Below, in pieces: positions 1 through 10,625 of a stretch of DNA of 64,000 bases (its first letter is position 1; every line of letters starts with the position of its first letter). The DNA is from Ariolimax columbianus (lineage: Eukaryota > Mollusca > Gastropoda > Stylommatophora > Arionidae): contig JAVGWX010000007.1 of assembly GCA_036924085.1 (NCBI GenBank), forward strand, positions 72,679,948-72,743,947, given 5' to 3'. Both the position numbers and the translations under genes were made by a program. Under the pieces are notes generated by a model that saw only the letters and a program-made list of their open reading frames with translations, ran no database searches and was not told the DNA's origin.

Positions 1-182
1 GAGCAGACTGGCTAAGTAGAAAATGCTTGCTGAAGTCGGATGTGTTGGACCTAAAGGTGGAAATATCGCAGTCAAACTATAAACCACAACACAACGCATT
101 TCGTTCTCTGGACTACATTCCGCTACTTGTGAAGCTTTTTTCAGGGCTTTGTTGCGGGAAATTGAGAACAAACAAAGAAGAA
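1..182 (+). repeat. SINE-A copy 1, cut by the window edge
   Basis: This is the 3' half of the dispersed family here called SINE-A. It is recognised by alignment to the fuller copies at 3208, 13171, 28326 and 39397: the GCTTGCTGAAGTCGGATG core, the GTCAA..CTATAAACC block and the TTGAGAAC..GAAGAAGAA tail. About 36 bp present in other copies, between the GGCTAAG and AAAATGC blocks, are missing. The family's 5' head would lie outside the window. Confidence 0.8.
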
Positions 183-351
183 GAATCTCTTAGTTTCGTC
201 TTTTGACAATATTGAAAAAAAAGGATAAGACAAAATATGGACAGAATTCTAACAAAGAGTATAGCTGTTACCGTTTTGTAGCCACGATGTAGCCTTTTGA
301 AGACCACTTGGCAACTGTCAAAAGAAGGAAACTCGCTTAGTATAATCACAT

Positions 352-600
352 ATCGAGATCAAATGGTCTTGCAAATACGAACCTCCACGGAAAGGTGCAA
401 GGCAGGCGACGAAGAAGCCGGCCCAAAAAACGAGGTGGGAGGACAACATAAAAGAATGGACCAATCTCCGACCAGAAGAGGCACAGGCAGCGGCCGCTTA
501 TAGAGAAAGGTGGAGTCAGATTGTGAGGATATCTTCATGCGTGTTCCAACGACCTCACCGGTTACGGGATGACCTGACCTGAGATGATCTGAGCCACGAT
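352..600 (+). pseudogene. LINE 3'-terminal coding fragment
   Basis: In shifted frames this encodes the basic tail that follows many LINE reverse transcriptases: a GRRRRSRPKK-like stretch, then a W-x-D-N-I-K-E-W-T-like block and a final RPHRLRDD-like end. The same sequence lies on the minus strand at 44576-44800, so it is a dispersed family and not a host gene. The 68-residue open frame at 297-503 covers part of it in a non-native frame. It is 5'-truncated, as expected from incomplete target-primed reverse transcription. Confidence 0.6.
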
Positions 601-1474
601 AGGCAATGACGTGTAAGGTGTCCTAAAAGCCACAGCGCAGTAAAGAACGGCGTATCGTGTTGCAGTTCATCCTACACCAGATAGTGGGAATACCGAATAT
701 GGGTTTCAAGATATGCTTGAACACGTTACGTCATATTGTCGAAGACATTGTAGCATCTGTTGAGTGTGGATGGTGATCTCTGCCTTCAACACTTCTACTA
801 GTACTCTTGTCTGATGCATGTCCCTTTCCGAGTAACGGTTGAAATTAAAAGTAGGGCAATATTATTCCAATTATTTAGCTTCTTTTTTTGTTTGCTCTAT
901 TTTTATATCGTATTTTTGATAAGTCTGCACATGTTGTGTTGTATTTTGCCCCTAATGGCCCAATGTATCTGACATCATCACATTTAAAAAATGAGTTTAC
1001 TTCCTATAGAGATACGACCATTTTGTTTATGGAACCCAAACCCGACATGAAAGATTTGATTGCGCGCGATTTCATTAACCGTTTGGCACGTCGCCTCCCG
1101 AGTTTAATCTAAACATGGTTGCCATCGTCAGCGAGTTGCAATAACAATCGTTAATGTATCAATAGCAACTACCGCGCTATAAAGAACTGCTGACATGTTA
1201 ATGTATTTAAATGTTAATTCAATGTTATTGAACCACCCAACTCAAGCTGCGACCGTAAGGCTTCCATACATCGCTTCAGACTTCACCCGTGTATGCGACG
1301 TTTCAGATGCGTGGTGACAATATGATAACTTCGACGACAGTTATAGAAAAAATGGGGCATTAAATCCAGAAAGAGAATTACCTCCCAGACTGGTTTCTTC
1401 ACACTCTGATTTTCTACATCCTCCTACATTTCTGATGATTTAGATAATAGTTGAGATCATTTTTATCTGTAATT
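600..1474. other. unassigned AT-rich interval
   Basis: I see no family match here. A 74-codon frame at 888-1112 has no recognisable motif and no splice or promoter context, so I do not call it a gene. Confidence 0.4.
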
Positions 1475-1569
1475 CTGATTCAATGAACACTATCTGATTC
1501 AATGAACACTATCTGATTCAATGAACACTATCTGATTCAATGAACACTATCTGATTCAATGAACACTAT
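1475..1569. repeat. 19-bp tandem repeat, 5 copies
   Basis: The unit CTGATTCAATGAACACTAT is repeated five times without a mismatch and runs straight into a family C copy. Confidence 0.95.
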
Positions 1570-1800
1570 CTGATTACATACTCTGGCACCAGATCTGACA
1601 CTGAACAAAAAAACGACTAATGTCAGTGGTAGGTAAAGCATACTGATCAAGATTCCATTTCACGTCCGCACCGTCCTCACTGGAAACATAATATGTCACA
1701 GCAGTCTCACCAGTTAGGTGGGGATCGACACTTTGTTCCCCAAAGTGGTGAGCTTGCTCAGGTGCACACACTGCAGCCATGAGAAGCCCTGTCCACCGTA
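1570..1800 (+). repeat. dispersed repeat family C, copy 1
   Basis: It shares the blocks GGTAAAGCATACTGATCAAG, a CTGGAAACATA-type block and GGTGGGGATCGACA, in that order, with the copies at 20020-20260 (minus) and 59270-59660 (plus). It has only one unit of the internal roughly 42-bp repeat that is expanded at 16671-17040. No coding capacity is evident, and the element type is unknown. Confidence 0.6.
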
Positions 1801-1889
1801 TCTTAGTATATTCTCAGTCTTATCTCATCGTATTGTATTTCAGACTGCACTTCTCACACAGTGCATCTCACAGCTCTGGATCTTACGCT

Positions 1890-2815
1890 TATGGGTATCT
1901 AGCAAGGACCAAGACTGACATTGGTAACACAATGTAGGAATAAACAGTACTTCTACAACCCTCCTCTGTGTCTAAAGATGCACTTTGTTTCAAAATTGGT
2001 GCAATTTTACAGTGGTCACTGTTCGCCTTCTGAATTCTATGTGGGGTCTCTCTGTATTTGAAATCCCGTACTTGCTTGGTGATGATGAATTGTTTGATAC
2101 TGCTGTGAAAACTTCTTTGCATGTGTTCACGAGATATAATCATAGTCTCAGTCTTGTTTTTGTTATTCTTCACGTCAATTTCGTTACAAGATAAATTGAG
2201 ATGGTTAGGAGGTGGTGTAGGTCTTCTTCATTTTTGTAAAAGACAACCTGATCTACCGCATACAGTGTCATTTAAGAATTCCTCATGTGGGCTAGTCAAC
2301 TGTCTGATTTTATAAATATACATTTTGAATAAAATTGAAGAAACAGCACACTTCTTTCGTACGCCATTCAGCACTGGTTTGTTTTGTTTTTTGTTATACT
2401 GGCATGTGTTCGTAATACATTTTCGATTTTTGCATACAATACACAAATGACATCTAGTAATTGTTCCTCCCAACACCATATTCCTCCATTACCTCCCATA
2501 GCTTACATCTGTGTTGCCCAGACAAATGCCTTTTCCTGATCAATGAAGGCCACATGGAGTTTCTTATTGTATTCAGTGGGTTTTTTCACTTAACTGCCTG
2601 AGCATAAATATAGCATTCGTACATCCCCTGCGTTTCCTAAATCCTGATTGTAAAGCACTGAGCGCTGGCTCCACAATAACTCATACATGGCCATCTGTAG
2701 AGTAGGTCATGGCTCATACATCCGTGCGAAAATTGTTCCGACGTTGTTTTCCCAAATAGGTACCACCACTGCTGTTTGCCAATCGCCAGGTACCTTCGCT
2801 TTAATCCAAACCTAA
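1890..2815 (-). pseudogene. LINE reverse transcriptase fragment
   Basis: Read on the minus strand from 2815, the frames give a P-G-D-W-Q-T-A-V-V-V-P-I-W block (entry to the RT domain), then EYNKKLHVAFIDQEKAF (motif A with its Asp). A degenerate GVRKKCAVSSILF follows (motif B, normally GVRQGC..SP.LF), and then a KTETMIISRE thumb-type motif and a QVRDFKY block. The FADD active site cannot be found. Several frameshifts and stops break it. The open frames at 2228-2479 and 1889-2173 are pieces of this relic. It differs in sequence from the CR1-like LINE at 8.5 kb. Confidence 0.75.
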
Positions 2816-2875
2816 ATAAAAATCTTTGCGAGCCATCTTCCCCCTACACTGTGACAAACGTATATAGCATCTGTC

Positions 2876-3061
2876 GTGTCGATCCCAACCCTGTCTCCAG
2901 TCGCGTAATCTCGTGTCGATCCGAACCCTGTCTCCAGTCATATAATCTCGTGTCGGTCCCAACCCTGTCTCCAGTCATATAATCTCGTGTCGGTCCCAAC
3001 CCTGTCTCCAATCATATAATCTTGTGTCGGTCCCAACCCTGTCCCCAGTCATATAATCTTG
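2876..3061. repeat. 37-bp tandem repeat, 5 copies
   Basis: Five near-identical units follow the pattern GTGTCGGTCCCAACCCTGTC then TCCAGTCATATAATCTC. The first copy is the most diverged (GTCGCGTAAT in place of GTCATATAAT). Confidence 0.95.
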
Positions 3062-3207
3062 TCACATAGTGACCAGTGGACAACTGGATTGTTTATACCC
3101 CAGAAGTCGCCACCGCGCGGTCATGCTGGGACTGTAGAGGTCTGGGTTGTTCGTTCTGGGATTTACATTGTATAATATGTGTTATGCTGTTACTGAATGC
3201 CTAACTG

Positions 3208-3566
3208 GGGATCAAGACGCTGAGCAGCGCATGAGCTGCAGTGGTCATCGACTCATAGCTGACTGCTAGCGTCAGGGCCAGCGAACCAGAGCTGCCAAAA
3301 CCCTTCTACACCTCCACGCGGTGATCCTGGATAACAGGCTGCAGCAGGGCAGACTGGCTAAGGAGAAGGGATCGAAGAGGGAATGCTAACCCGGTACTCA
3401 AAACATGCTTGCTGAAGTCGGATGTGTTGGACCGAAAGGTGCAAATATCGCAGTCAAGCTGTAAACTACGACACAACGCATTCCGTTCTCTGAACTACAT
3501 TCTGCTACTTAAGCCCTTTCATGGTTTGTTAGCGAGAGATTGAGAACGAACGAAGAAGAAGAAGAA
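3208..3566 (+). repeat. SINE-A copy 2, full length
   Basis: A complete copy from GGGATCAAGACGCTGAGC to the (GAA)n tail. It is flanked by an imperfect target-site duplication, GAATGCCTAACTG at 3195-3207 and GAATGCCTCATTG at 3567-3579 (2 mismatches in 13). The TSD plus a 3' simple-repeat tail indicates insertion by reverse transcription. Confidence 0.85.
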
Positions 3567-3579
3567 GAATGCCTCATTG

Positions 3580-4877
3580 TATTAAGAAGAACCTGCGTCA
3601 TTCACTTCTTGACAAACAGATATGTGTTTAGTCTCAATCAGCTGATGGAGAATAGTGCCGAAGTGTTGTGGCTCCTGTAGATCCATTGTTATTCATGATC
3701 TGGTTCAAGTAGCCATTCTTTTGTCTGATTTCAAACACCTGCATTGCCGATTTATCCAATCTTGAATCCTTATCTAACAGGAGGTTTTGGGGTTATTTCA
3801 GTTTGTCTCATGTTTCCATGTCTGATATTTTGTTATACTTTACCACAATTCGGGAGAAAAAATTTTGTTATAAAATATGCCCTTCTCTTTCGAATTGAGA
3901 TATCTTATTCTTCTAAAAAGCAAAATAAATCCTAAAAATATGTCATTCTATCTGAAGGTGCAAAACAACTCACGAGACAAGTGGAGGTAATTTTAAAATG
4001 TGATTAATGGCGGTTGTTGTATTTTCAGTTCTGCGTTGCGTTGCTGTTGCGTATGTTACGTTTTATTCTCATTTTGTGACACAAGGTTTAGTATCGATAC
4101 CGTCCAAGCACCGATATTTTCTCCAGCAATAATCCATTTTCTTTTTGCCTTCCCTATATAACACTTGAATATGTGTCATTACATACCTTAGTGATAATAC
4201 TAATTGGAATTAATGCAAGACGTAATTGACATGCGCAACCTACTTACTTTCGTGTCCACAATAGCACGTCACACTGCAGAGGTCCAGCGTTCAACAACCC
4301 TGACTACCGTGTCGTTTCCCCCGAGCAGGCCTTCCATCGTATTTGTATGTGGTGGGTTTGGTCCCGTGATGGGGTTCTCTTGGTCCTGGACAGAACCTTA
4401 TTCGAAAACTGTATTGTCGTGGTATCCCTATCCGAATGAGTTTATTCTGCATCGGGTCACCCTGGACACATTACTTGACAAATTCCTGAGAAGAGCGTTG
4501 TTCAGTAACGATAAAATGTGTAGGTTTTAATCTTCTTCACATTTTAAAATCGAAATATGATGATGTTGCTGCTGTTGTTGTTCAACGCCCACAATGCGTA
4601 TGTTTACTCTTGTGTGCGCCCTGACATGAAGTGGCAGTTTGCAGTAGCTCTTCTCGCATCGCGACGGTGCTGGTGAAGGTGGCTGTGCTATTCTTGTCTT
4701 CATCTGCGTATCTTTTACTACTTCAGGGATCACGTCTATTCCTAACCTCGTTAGCTATGCTAGATTGATATGAAACAGCCTGTTTCCAGGGAAAACTGCG
4801 TGGAAGTATAATGTTGGTCTTGGTCAGTATATTTCGACTATCACTGACGAAATTGCCCGACCAGTGTGTTTTGCCTG
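3580..4877. other. unassigned interval with one orphan frame
   Basis: It holds an open frame from ATG 4213 to 4530 (106 codons) that is not repeat-derived as far as I can see. I recognise no domain in it, and there is no clear splice or poly-A context. It is the longest non-repetitive frame without an assignment in the window, but a chance ORF is the simpler reading. Confidence 0.3.
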
Positions 4878-5041
4878 ACCAGGCGCTAGTCTGCTCTCCC
4901 AAACATGATGGGTAAAACACCAGGCGCTAGTCTGCTCTCCCTAGACATGATGCGTAAAACACCAGGAGTCTGCTCTCCCAAAACATGTTGTGTAAAACAC
5001 CAGGCGCTAGTCTGCTCTCCCTAGACATGATGTAAAAAACA
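4878..5041. repeat. tandem repeat of about 41-45 bp, 4 copies
   Basis: The unit contains ACCAGGCGCTAGTCTGCTCT followed by CCC(A/T)AGACATGATG..TAAAAC. The third copy has lost the GCGCT block, so units differ in length. Confidence 0.9.
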
Positions 5042-5977
5042 CAATTAAATGTACACGTGTAAAGGAATGTAAATATGAATGGACGTATAATTATCCATGT
5101 GGATACATACCTGCACAGGCGTGGGTAGAATTTAACTGTTAAAATTGAAATTGTATTTCTCCAAAGGAGATAGACGTGTATATAATTATTGAAACTCTTT
5201 CAAACAAATAAGTTGTAATCCAAGGTAGGATCGACCGGCGATTTCCCGGGCGACCAATCCTTAGCCCACATTAGGCGCATGGGAACGCTTGACCAGAAGT
5301 TCTTCAAAACAAAGGGATTAGATGAGCCTCCATAATGGAGTGCTACAAATCGCCTGTTAGAAATCCCTAAGCTAATAGAACAAGGCTAGTGTTCTATGTG
5401 CCAAAGAAAGGTGGCAAAGCAACACTAAAATTATATGCAAATATTAACACTGATAACTTACCCAGCATCGGGTAACCATTTCTACTGTACGATTATGCGC
5501 AAAATGTGTAGGTACTTTGCAAAAAGAACAAATGCTCTCGGGTATTTCTTGTCTCTTTATCCATCATCCCAAAACAAAATGCCTAGGCTGCAACTGTTCA
5601 CTAACGGCAAGTCTGTGAGGAAGTACTTGTTGTGATCTTCTAATGGTGGTTTCTGGAGCATTTTGTGTTCACATTGTGAGGATGCTAATACCATCAATCA
5701 ATCAGTCTTTTCAGTCCCAGTGAAGCATATATTTTCCATAAATGCACATCGTCATCAAACGTTGTCTTGTCGAAATCTTTTGACGTTTTGGGAGCTTAAA
5801 ATGTTTACATGACGGAGTAACCAGCCCACAGTCCAACCCCTTATTAGTCGCCTCGTGTGGCATGCCTGGCAGGATACAGTGTTGTTATTCTGTGATTATC
5901 ATTTCAGTCTTAAACTGTCGATGATGTCATGACAAACAAATTGAGGGTGTAGGCAGTTGATGTACTAATCTTCATAC
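5042..5977. other. unassigned interval
   Basis: I see no recognisable family. A 66-codon frame at 5435-5635 has no motif. Confidence 0.4.
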
Positions 5978-6393
5978 AGAGACTGTAGTTGGATAATGTA
6001 CTTAACATATAGAGACTGTAGTTGGATAATGTACTTAACATACAGAGACTGTAGTTGGATAATGTACTTAACATATAGAGACTGTAGTTGGATAACGTAC
6101 TTAACATACAGAGACTGTAGTTGGATAATGTACGTAACATATAGAGACTGTAGTTGGATAAAGTACTTAACATATAGAGACTGTAGTTGGATGACGTACT
6201 TAACATACAGAGACTGTAGTTGGATAAAGTACTTAACATACAGAGACTGTAGTTGGATAAAGTACTTAACATATAGAGACTGTAGTTGGATGACGTACTT
6301 AACATACAGAGACTGTAGTTGGATAAAGTACTTAACATACAGAGACTGTAGTTGGATAAAGTACTTAACATACAGAGACTGTAGTTGGATAAT
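5978..6393. repeat. 33-bp tandem repeat, about 12.6 copies
   Basis: The unit is AGAGACTGTAGTTGGATAAT followed by GTACTTAACATAY. Positions after GGATAA/GGATGA and ATAT/ATAC vary between copies in a mosaic order. Because 33 is a multiple of three and the unit has few stops, long frames appear on both strands (5996-6415 plus; 5910-6371 and 5965-6471 minus). These are by-products of the array. Confidence 0.97.
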
Positions 6394-6623
6394 GCACAAC
6401 AGATGGGGGCTGTAGCTAATAGGTGTACTCATCATCAGGTGGGGCTGGCGTATGGCAGAGTTCGGAAACAAGCAACGTTGTAGAAAACTAAATTTGAAGA
6501 ATCAATAAAGACTAAAACGAAATTCTGCAACACGTGGCAGACCGGAAGAAGATGATATTTCTTTGCTAAAACCAAATAAATAATCAGAATCATCAAAGAA
6601 GAACATGGGCAAGAAGAGGTCGA

Positions 6624-6679
6624 ACATCTGACATTCATCATCTGACATTCATCATCTGACATTCATCATCTGACATTCA
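6624..6679. repeat. 14-bp tandem repeat, 4 copies
   Basis: CATCTGACATTCAT is repeated four times. Confidence 0.95.
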
Positions 6680-6867
6680 TTTTCTCATATCGCTCTGTGA
6701 ATTTTTATAAATGTGTCAAAGCCATGAGGTTACGAGATGAGATCTTCAATCACACTTCAATCGTTAGCGGTAGAACATGAATCCACACCATTTAGCGTAC
6801 ATGTAAAGAAAACTACAATACGCCCCCAAGGACAATTAGTATATATCATAAGAAGGGAAGCAGGGGA

Positions 6868-7115
6868 CGTCGTGGCCTAGTGGTTAAGTGGCACGGCTCG
6901 CAACTCGAAGGTGCTGGGTTCGATCCCCATCACAGAAACCGGCCGTTACCCCGGGGAAGCAAACCCTTAGAAAATGCAGGAGGAAGCAGACCCTTACATA
7001 AAATGCATGCTGAAGTCAGTCGGATGCACTGGGCCGACAGGCGCAAAATAAAAACACAGTGCAACGCACACCGCCTTGGGGATTAGAAAAAATAAGGCGA
7101 ACGCAAAAACAAAAC
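6868..7115 (+). repeat. SINE-B copy 1, tRNA-derived head
   Basis: The head has an RNA polymerase III A box (TGGCCTAGTGG) and B box (GGTTCGATCCC) with tRNA-like spacing. After it come a body with CCCTTAGAAAATGC and GCATGCTGAAGTC blocks, a GCAAAATAAAAACACAGTGC block and an A-rich tail (CAAAAACAAAACAAAAA). The whole structure recurs on the minus strand at 36352-36600. The 68-codon frame across it is incidental. Confidence 0.88.
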
Positions 7116-7670
7116 AAAAATTTAGATTCAGCTAATTTAGAACTGAACTTTTAATTAAAGAAATAGAAAAAGCAGTGAAGAACAGCTCTTGAAATAAATT
7201 GCTGGCTTAAAGCAAAAAACATTCTGGTTACAGGACACGAGGCAGACATCGGGGAATATGGGTAGATCAAATACAATTAATCCTTCAACGGCACAGGATT
7301 ACAACGACTCTAGCAACATATTTTGCCGAAGAAAGAAGACTTAAGTTTAACTTATTGATGGACAACTGAAACGATCTGAATAATCATCTGTACACAAACA
7401 GAGAGAAAGACAGAAATGACAAGATAAGAAATCACAAAAGTGTTGCTAAAGAATTGGTGGCTGCTTGAGAAAAAGATGCAAAATGTCAGCTGGCTGTTAT
7501 GAAACATTAGTATGAGGAGGCCAGAAAATAAACAAACGGAGTGCTCAAAGAAAGCAACCAGGCAGGTACAAAGGCGCACAATCAGGTACTGTTAACGTTA
7601 GAAAATACCTCAACTCAACACATGTTTAACACAGTTAGACCCACGATGGCATTCCAGAAAATACCAATCA
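7116..7670. other. unassigned interval
   Basis: Nothing recognisable is present. The region is A-rich. Confidence 0.4.
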
Positions 7671-7835
7671 ATGTACCACAGAAACATCTTCATCTTGCAA
7701 ATCTCTGTACCACAGAAATAAACTCATCATGTAAATCAATGTACCACAGAAACATCTTCATCTTGCAAATCTCTGTACCACAGAAACATCTTCATCTTGT
7801 AAATCTATGTACCACAGAAACATCTACATACGCCC
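7671..7835. repeat. 33-bp tandem repeat, about 5 copies
   Basis: The unit is TGTACCACAGAAACATCTTC followed by ATCTTGCAAATCT; the second copy is diverged. It produces most of the 139-codon frame at 7541-7960, which I do not treat as a gene. Confidence 0.9.
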
Positions 7836-8216
7836 AGAAATGCTTCGACGCTCGTCACAGGGAGGTCAATTGTAGTAGGGACACCATGCTCCTATTAGAA
7901 TTAAAAAGAACATTTGAAGATATGATATGTATATTAACAAGCGACAATGTTATTTTATGATATTGTATTTCAAATTATAGACAAAGTATTCCTATTTGAC
8001 GTTAGTGTTTGGCAGTAGTGGTGTAATCCTTAATCATGTGTGTGCCATGCTAGGTGCATGGCAGTCTGGTCACATAGGCCAATTCTCAACAAATTATATT
8101 TTTTTAATGCATGCAATAAAATGTACATGATTAAACAATGAAACGGATAATATTGAAAAGTAAATATTTCAATTTTCAGAAACAGTCATATTTTGTAAGC
8201 ATGTAGTAACAAAACG

Positions 8217-8292
8217 AGAAGGGCGTTGCCGAATGGTTTTGATCCCTACCTACAAACAGAGGGATGAGGACAGTGGGTCGAATCCTCGGTAA
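8217..8292 (+). repeat. tRNA-like sequence, probable SINE head or tRNA pseudogene
   Basis: An A-box-like TGCCGAATGGT and a B-box-like GGGTCGAATCC lie about 50 bp apart, with partial pairing between GGGCGTTGCC and GGTAAGGC. The anticodon stem is irregular, so I do not call a functional tRNA. It lies just upstream of the LINE. Confidence 0.4.
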
Positions 8293-8482
8293 GGCACATG
8301 TTGTTTTTTCGTAGGGGTGAAAAAACAAACATATGGAGCACACTACATGGAGACAGCAGTGCCGAAGCGGACAATAGTCCTCAGGCTAAAATCCGCTCTG
8401 CTACCCCAGCAATTGAAATAAAGTCGTATGACAGTTCCTTGTTTTATGTAGGATATGTAGAGTTTAAGAGAGGCAGGCACAA

Positions 8483-9183
8483 ATGGAGTGCAGTATAAGG
8501 GAAAATAAGAAGAGATTGGAGGAGATAGAAAAGAGGCAGATGGAAATAGAAGGGAAACAAGTGAAAATGGAGGAAATTTTAAAGAAGCTGCAGTCAAGGT
8601 GTAGTCAAGGAAGTAAGGGAGATTTGAGTGAGGCAACAGCTCACAGGACAGAGAGCTTTGGAGAGAAGTATGCACATATAGGTGAGGGGTCAGTATTGGT
8701 AGTAGGAGATTCAATAGTGAGAGAGGTTTTCAGACATTTGTCTAAACAACACAACATGTTTGAAAGAATGGATATTGGGAGAGCAAAAATAGAGGATATA
8801 GAGGGGAGAATAAAGAGGTTAAATGACAAAGGAAACAGTCATGTGGTAGTATTGGTAGGAACAAATAATGTAAAGAGATGGTAGAGAAATAATTATGGAT
8901 AAATATAAAAGTCTAATGAGAACACTTGAGGAAAAAAAAGTTTAGAAAGGTCACAATGATGGGCATTTTAGCTAGAGCAGATGGGTCAGACTATCTAGAT
9001 AGCAAAATAATAGGTATCAACCTTAGGTTACAGGTGATGTGTGCGGACATGGGAATGGAATTTTTTGATGTTAAAGTAGACAAAAGTAAAATGTTAGATA
9101 GGGGAGGTTTACATCCAAATGAGATAGGACAGCATGTTGTAGCAAAGTATATGTTCAATCATTGTGTTAGAAATTTAAATTAG
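8483..9183 (+). pseudogene. CR1/L2-group LINE ORF1: coiled coil plus SGNH esterase, frameshifted
   Basis: The first frame (8483-8884) starts with a charged coiled-coil segment (about residues 5-40, rich in E/K/R with hydrophobic heptad positions). An SGNH/GDSL hydrolase start follows: GDSIVRE (block I, nucleophile Ser), then VVVLVGTNN (block III). The frame ends at 8884. The C-terminal part continues in another frame (8926-9183) and contains GGLHPNEIGQH, matching the catalytic Asp/His block V. Esterase-bearing ORF1 proteins are known in CR1-clade LINEs. Here the catalytic blocks survive but a frameshift separates them. The C-terminal part has a homologue on the minus strand at 42404-42604. 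Confidence 0.8.
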
Positions 9184-9191
9184 TAAGGCCT

Positions 9192-10284
9192 ATGATGTAT
9201 GAAACTAAAGATAGGCCTACAATAGGGTGCTATAGAGGATGTAGTCAAAGGGGTGAGTTGGTGTCAGGGAAGTGTGAAATACATAGTGGAAAAGCAAACA
9301 CTAAAATGATAAAGCAGAATCGAAAAGAGGAAAACCAACAACATTACAAACTAAAATGTTTTTATGCAAATGTGAGAAGCATAGTAAATAAAAGAGAAGA
9401 ATTGGAACTGTATGTAGAAGAAGAAAAACCAGATATAATAGGATTAACAGAATCATGGACATATGAGGAGATTGCAGATAGTGAACTTGAAATTGAGGGA
9501 TATACGATGTTAAGGAAAGATAGGAAAGTTGGAGACAAGACTAAGGGAGGTGGCGTTTTATTATACTGTATAAATTCTGTTAATATAACGATCAAAGATT
9601 ATTTATCATGTGGTAACAAAAATGAAAGTGTATGGGGAGAAATAGAAAGTGGGGGTGAAAAAACAGTGATTGGAGTGTGCTATAGATGTCCATCAAGTCA
9701 AAAAGAGGAAGATGAGGAGCTGATTAGTAGCATAGCAAAGGCAAGTGAAGGGAAATTATTATTAATGGGAGATTTCAACTATTCAGAAATAAAATGGGAT
9801 AGGGCAGAAGCACTTGTAGAGTCAAAACCTTTTTGTTAAGTGCATAATTAATTTTTTAATTCAACATGTAGAAGCAGCCACCAGAGGCAAAAACATACTC
9901 GACCTAGTTTTTACTACAGAGGAAATTATGATTGAAAACGTTACCGTTGGGGAACTGTTTGGCTCAAGTGACCATCAAATCATCTGTTGGGATCTTATTG
10001 CAGGGAAAGAAGTAAACATAAACACGCGAACATACGACTACTCTAAGGCAGATGATAAGAGGATGAAAGAGGCAGCGAACCACATAATCTGGAAAGATAT
10101 TGTCATAGGAACAGATGTTGAACAGGAGGGGGAAAGTTTTAAAACAGTTCTAGAAACGCTAAAAGAGAAATGTGTTCCATGTAGGGAGGTAAACCCCAAG
10201 CGTAAAAAGTGGATAACTAGATTTGTAGTGAAATGTAGAAGAGCAAAAAATAAAGCATGGAAAAAAATATATAGAGGCAGGTAA
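9192..10284 (+). pseudogene. LINE ORF2 N-terminal part: apurinic-type endonuclease, frameshifted
   Basis: The 215-residue frame at 9192-9839 carries the APE-type endonuclease motifs in order: CFYANVRSIVNK, GLTESW (metal-binding Glu), GGGVLLY, GVCYRCPS and GDFNYSEIKWD. The last motif, GSSDHQI, is in a different frame at about 9964-9984, within the 9928-10284 frame. A frameshift and stop at 9838-9880 divide the domain. This enzyme nicks target DNA for target-primed reverse transcription. The same motifs appear on the minus strand at 41562-42108. The element cannot make an intact nuclease. Confidence 0.88.
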
Positions 10285-10625
10285 ATCAAAAGAAACATAT
10301 GTAAAATATTTGGACAAGCAGAACATATCTCAGAAAGCGAATTAAACAGCAAAAATCGACTTTGAAAAAAAACTTGCTGAGAGGATCGAGCATGTTAGAA
10401 ATAAACAAAGAACGAAAGACAAAGTAGGCCCTCTCATAGACAGTACAGGGAAAATAATAATTGAGAATAGTGAGGCAGCTAATCTGCTCAATCAGTACTT
10501 TGGCACAGTCTACACAGAAGAGGACTGCTCCAAGATCCCAGAGCCTATATATATTTTTCAAAGAGACATGGATACAGCGGTATTAAGATCAATCTGTATT
10601 ACAGGGGAAATGTTTTTTAAAAAAA
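10285..10625 (+). pseudogene. LINE ORF2 linker between endonuclease and RT
   Basis: Frames are broken, but the expected inter-domain sequence is visible, including NLLNQYFGTVYTEED, a typical N-Y-F-x-S-V-F-T-x-E block of CR1/jockey-group LINEs. A+T runs mark likely slippage points. Confidence 0.7.

Noticed and set aside
1889..2479. Two unrelated small minus-strand genes
   Set aside because: Both frames fit successive parts of one LINE reverse transcriptase relic.
5910..6471. Three long overlapping frames (139-168 codons) on both strands that look like repetitive proteins
   Set aside because: They all come from one 33-bp tandem unit with few stops; length divisible by three keeps every frame open. 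No independent coding evidence.
7541..7960. 139-codon gene
   Set aside because: Most of it is the 33-bp array at 7671-7835, and the flanks show no motif.
8217..8292. Functional tRNA gene
   Set aside because: A and B boxes are present, but the stems pair poorly and the region is typical of SINE heads. The same applies to 26183, 44270 and 53535.
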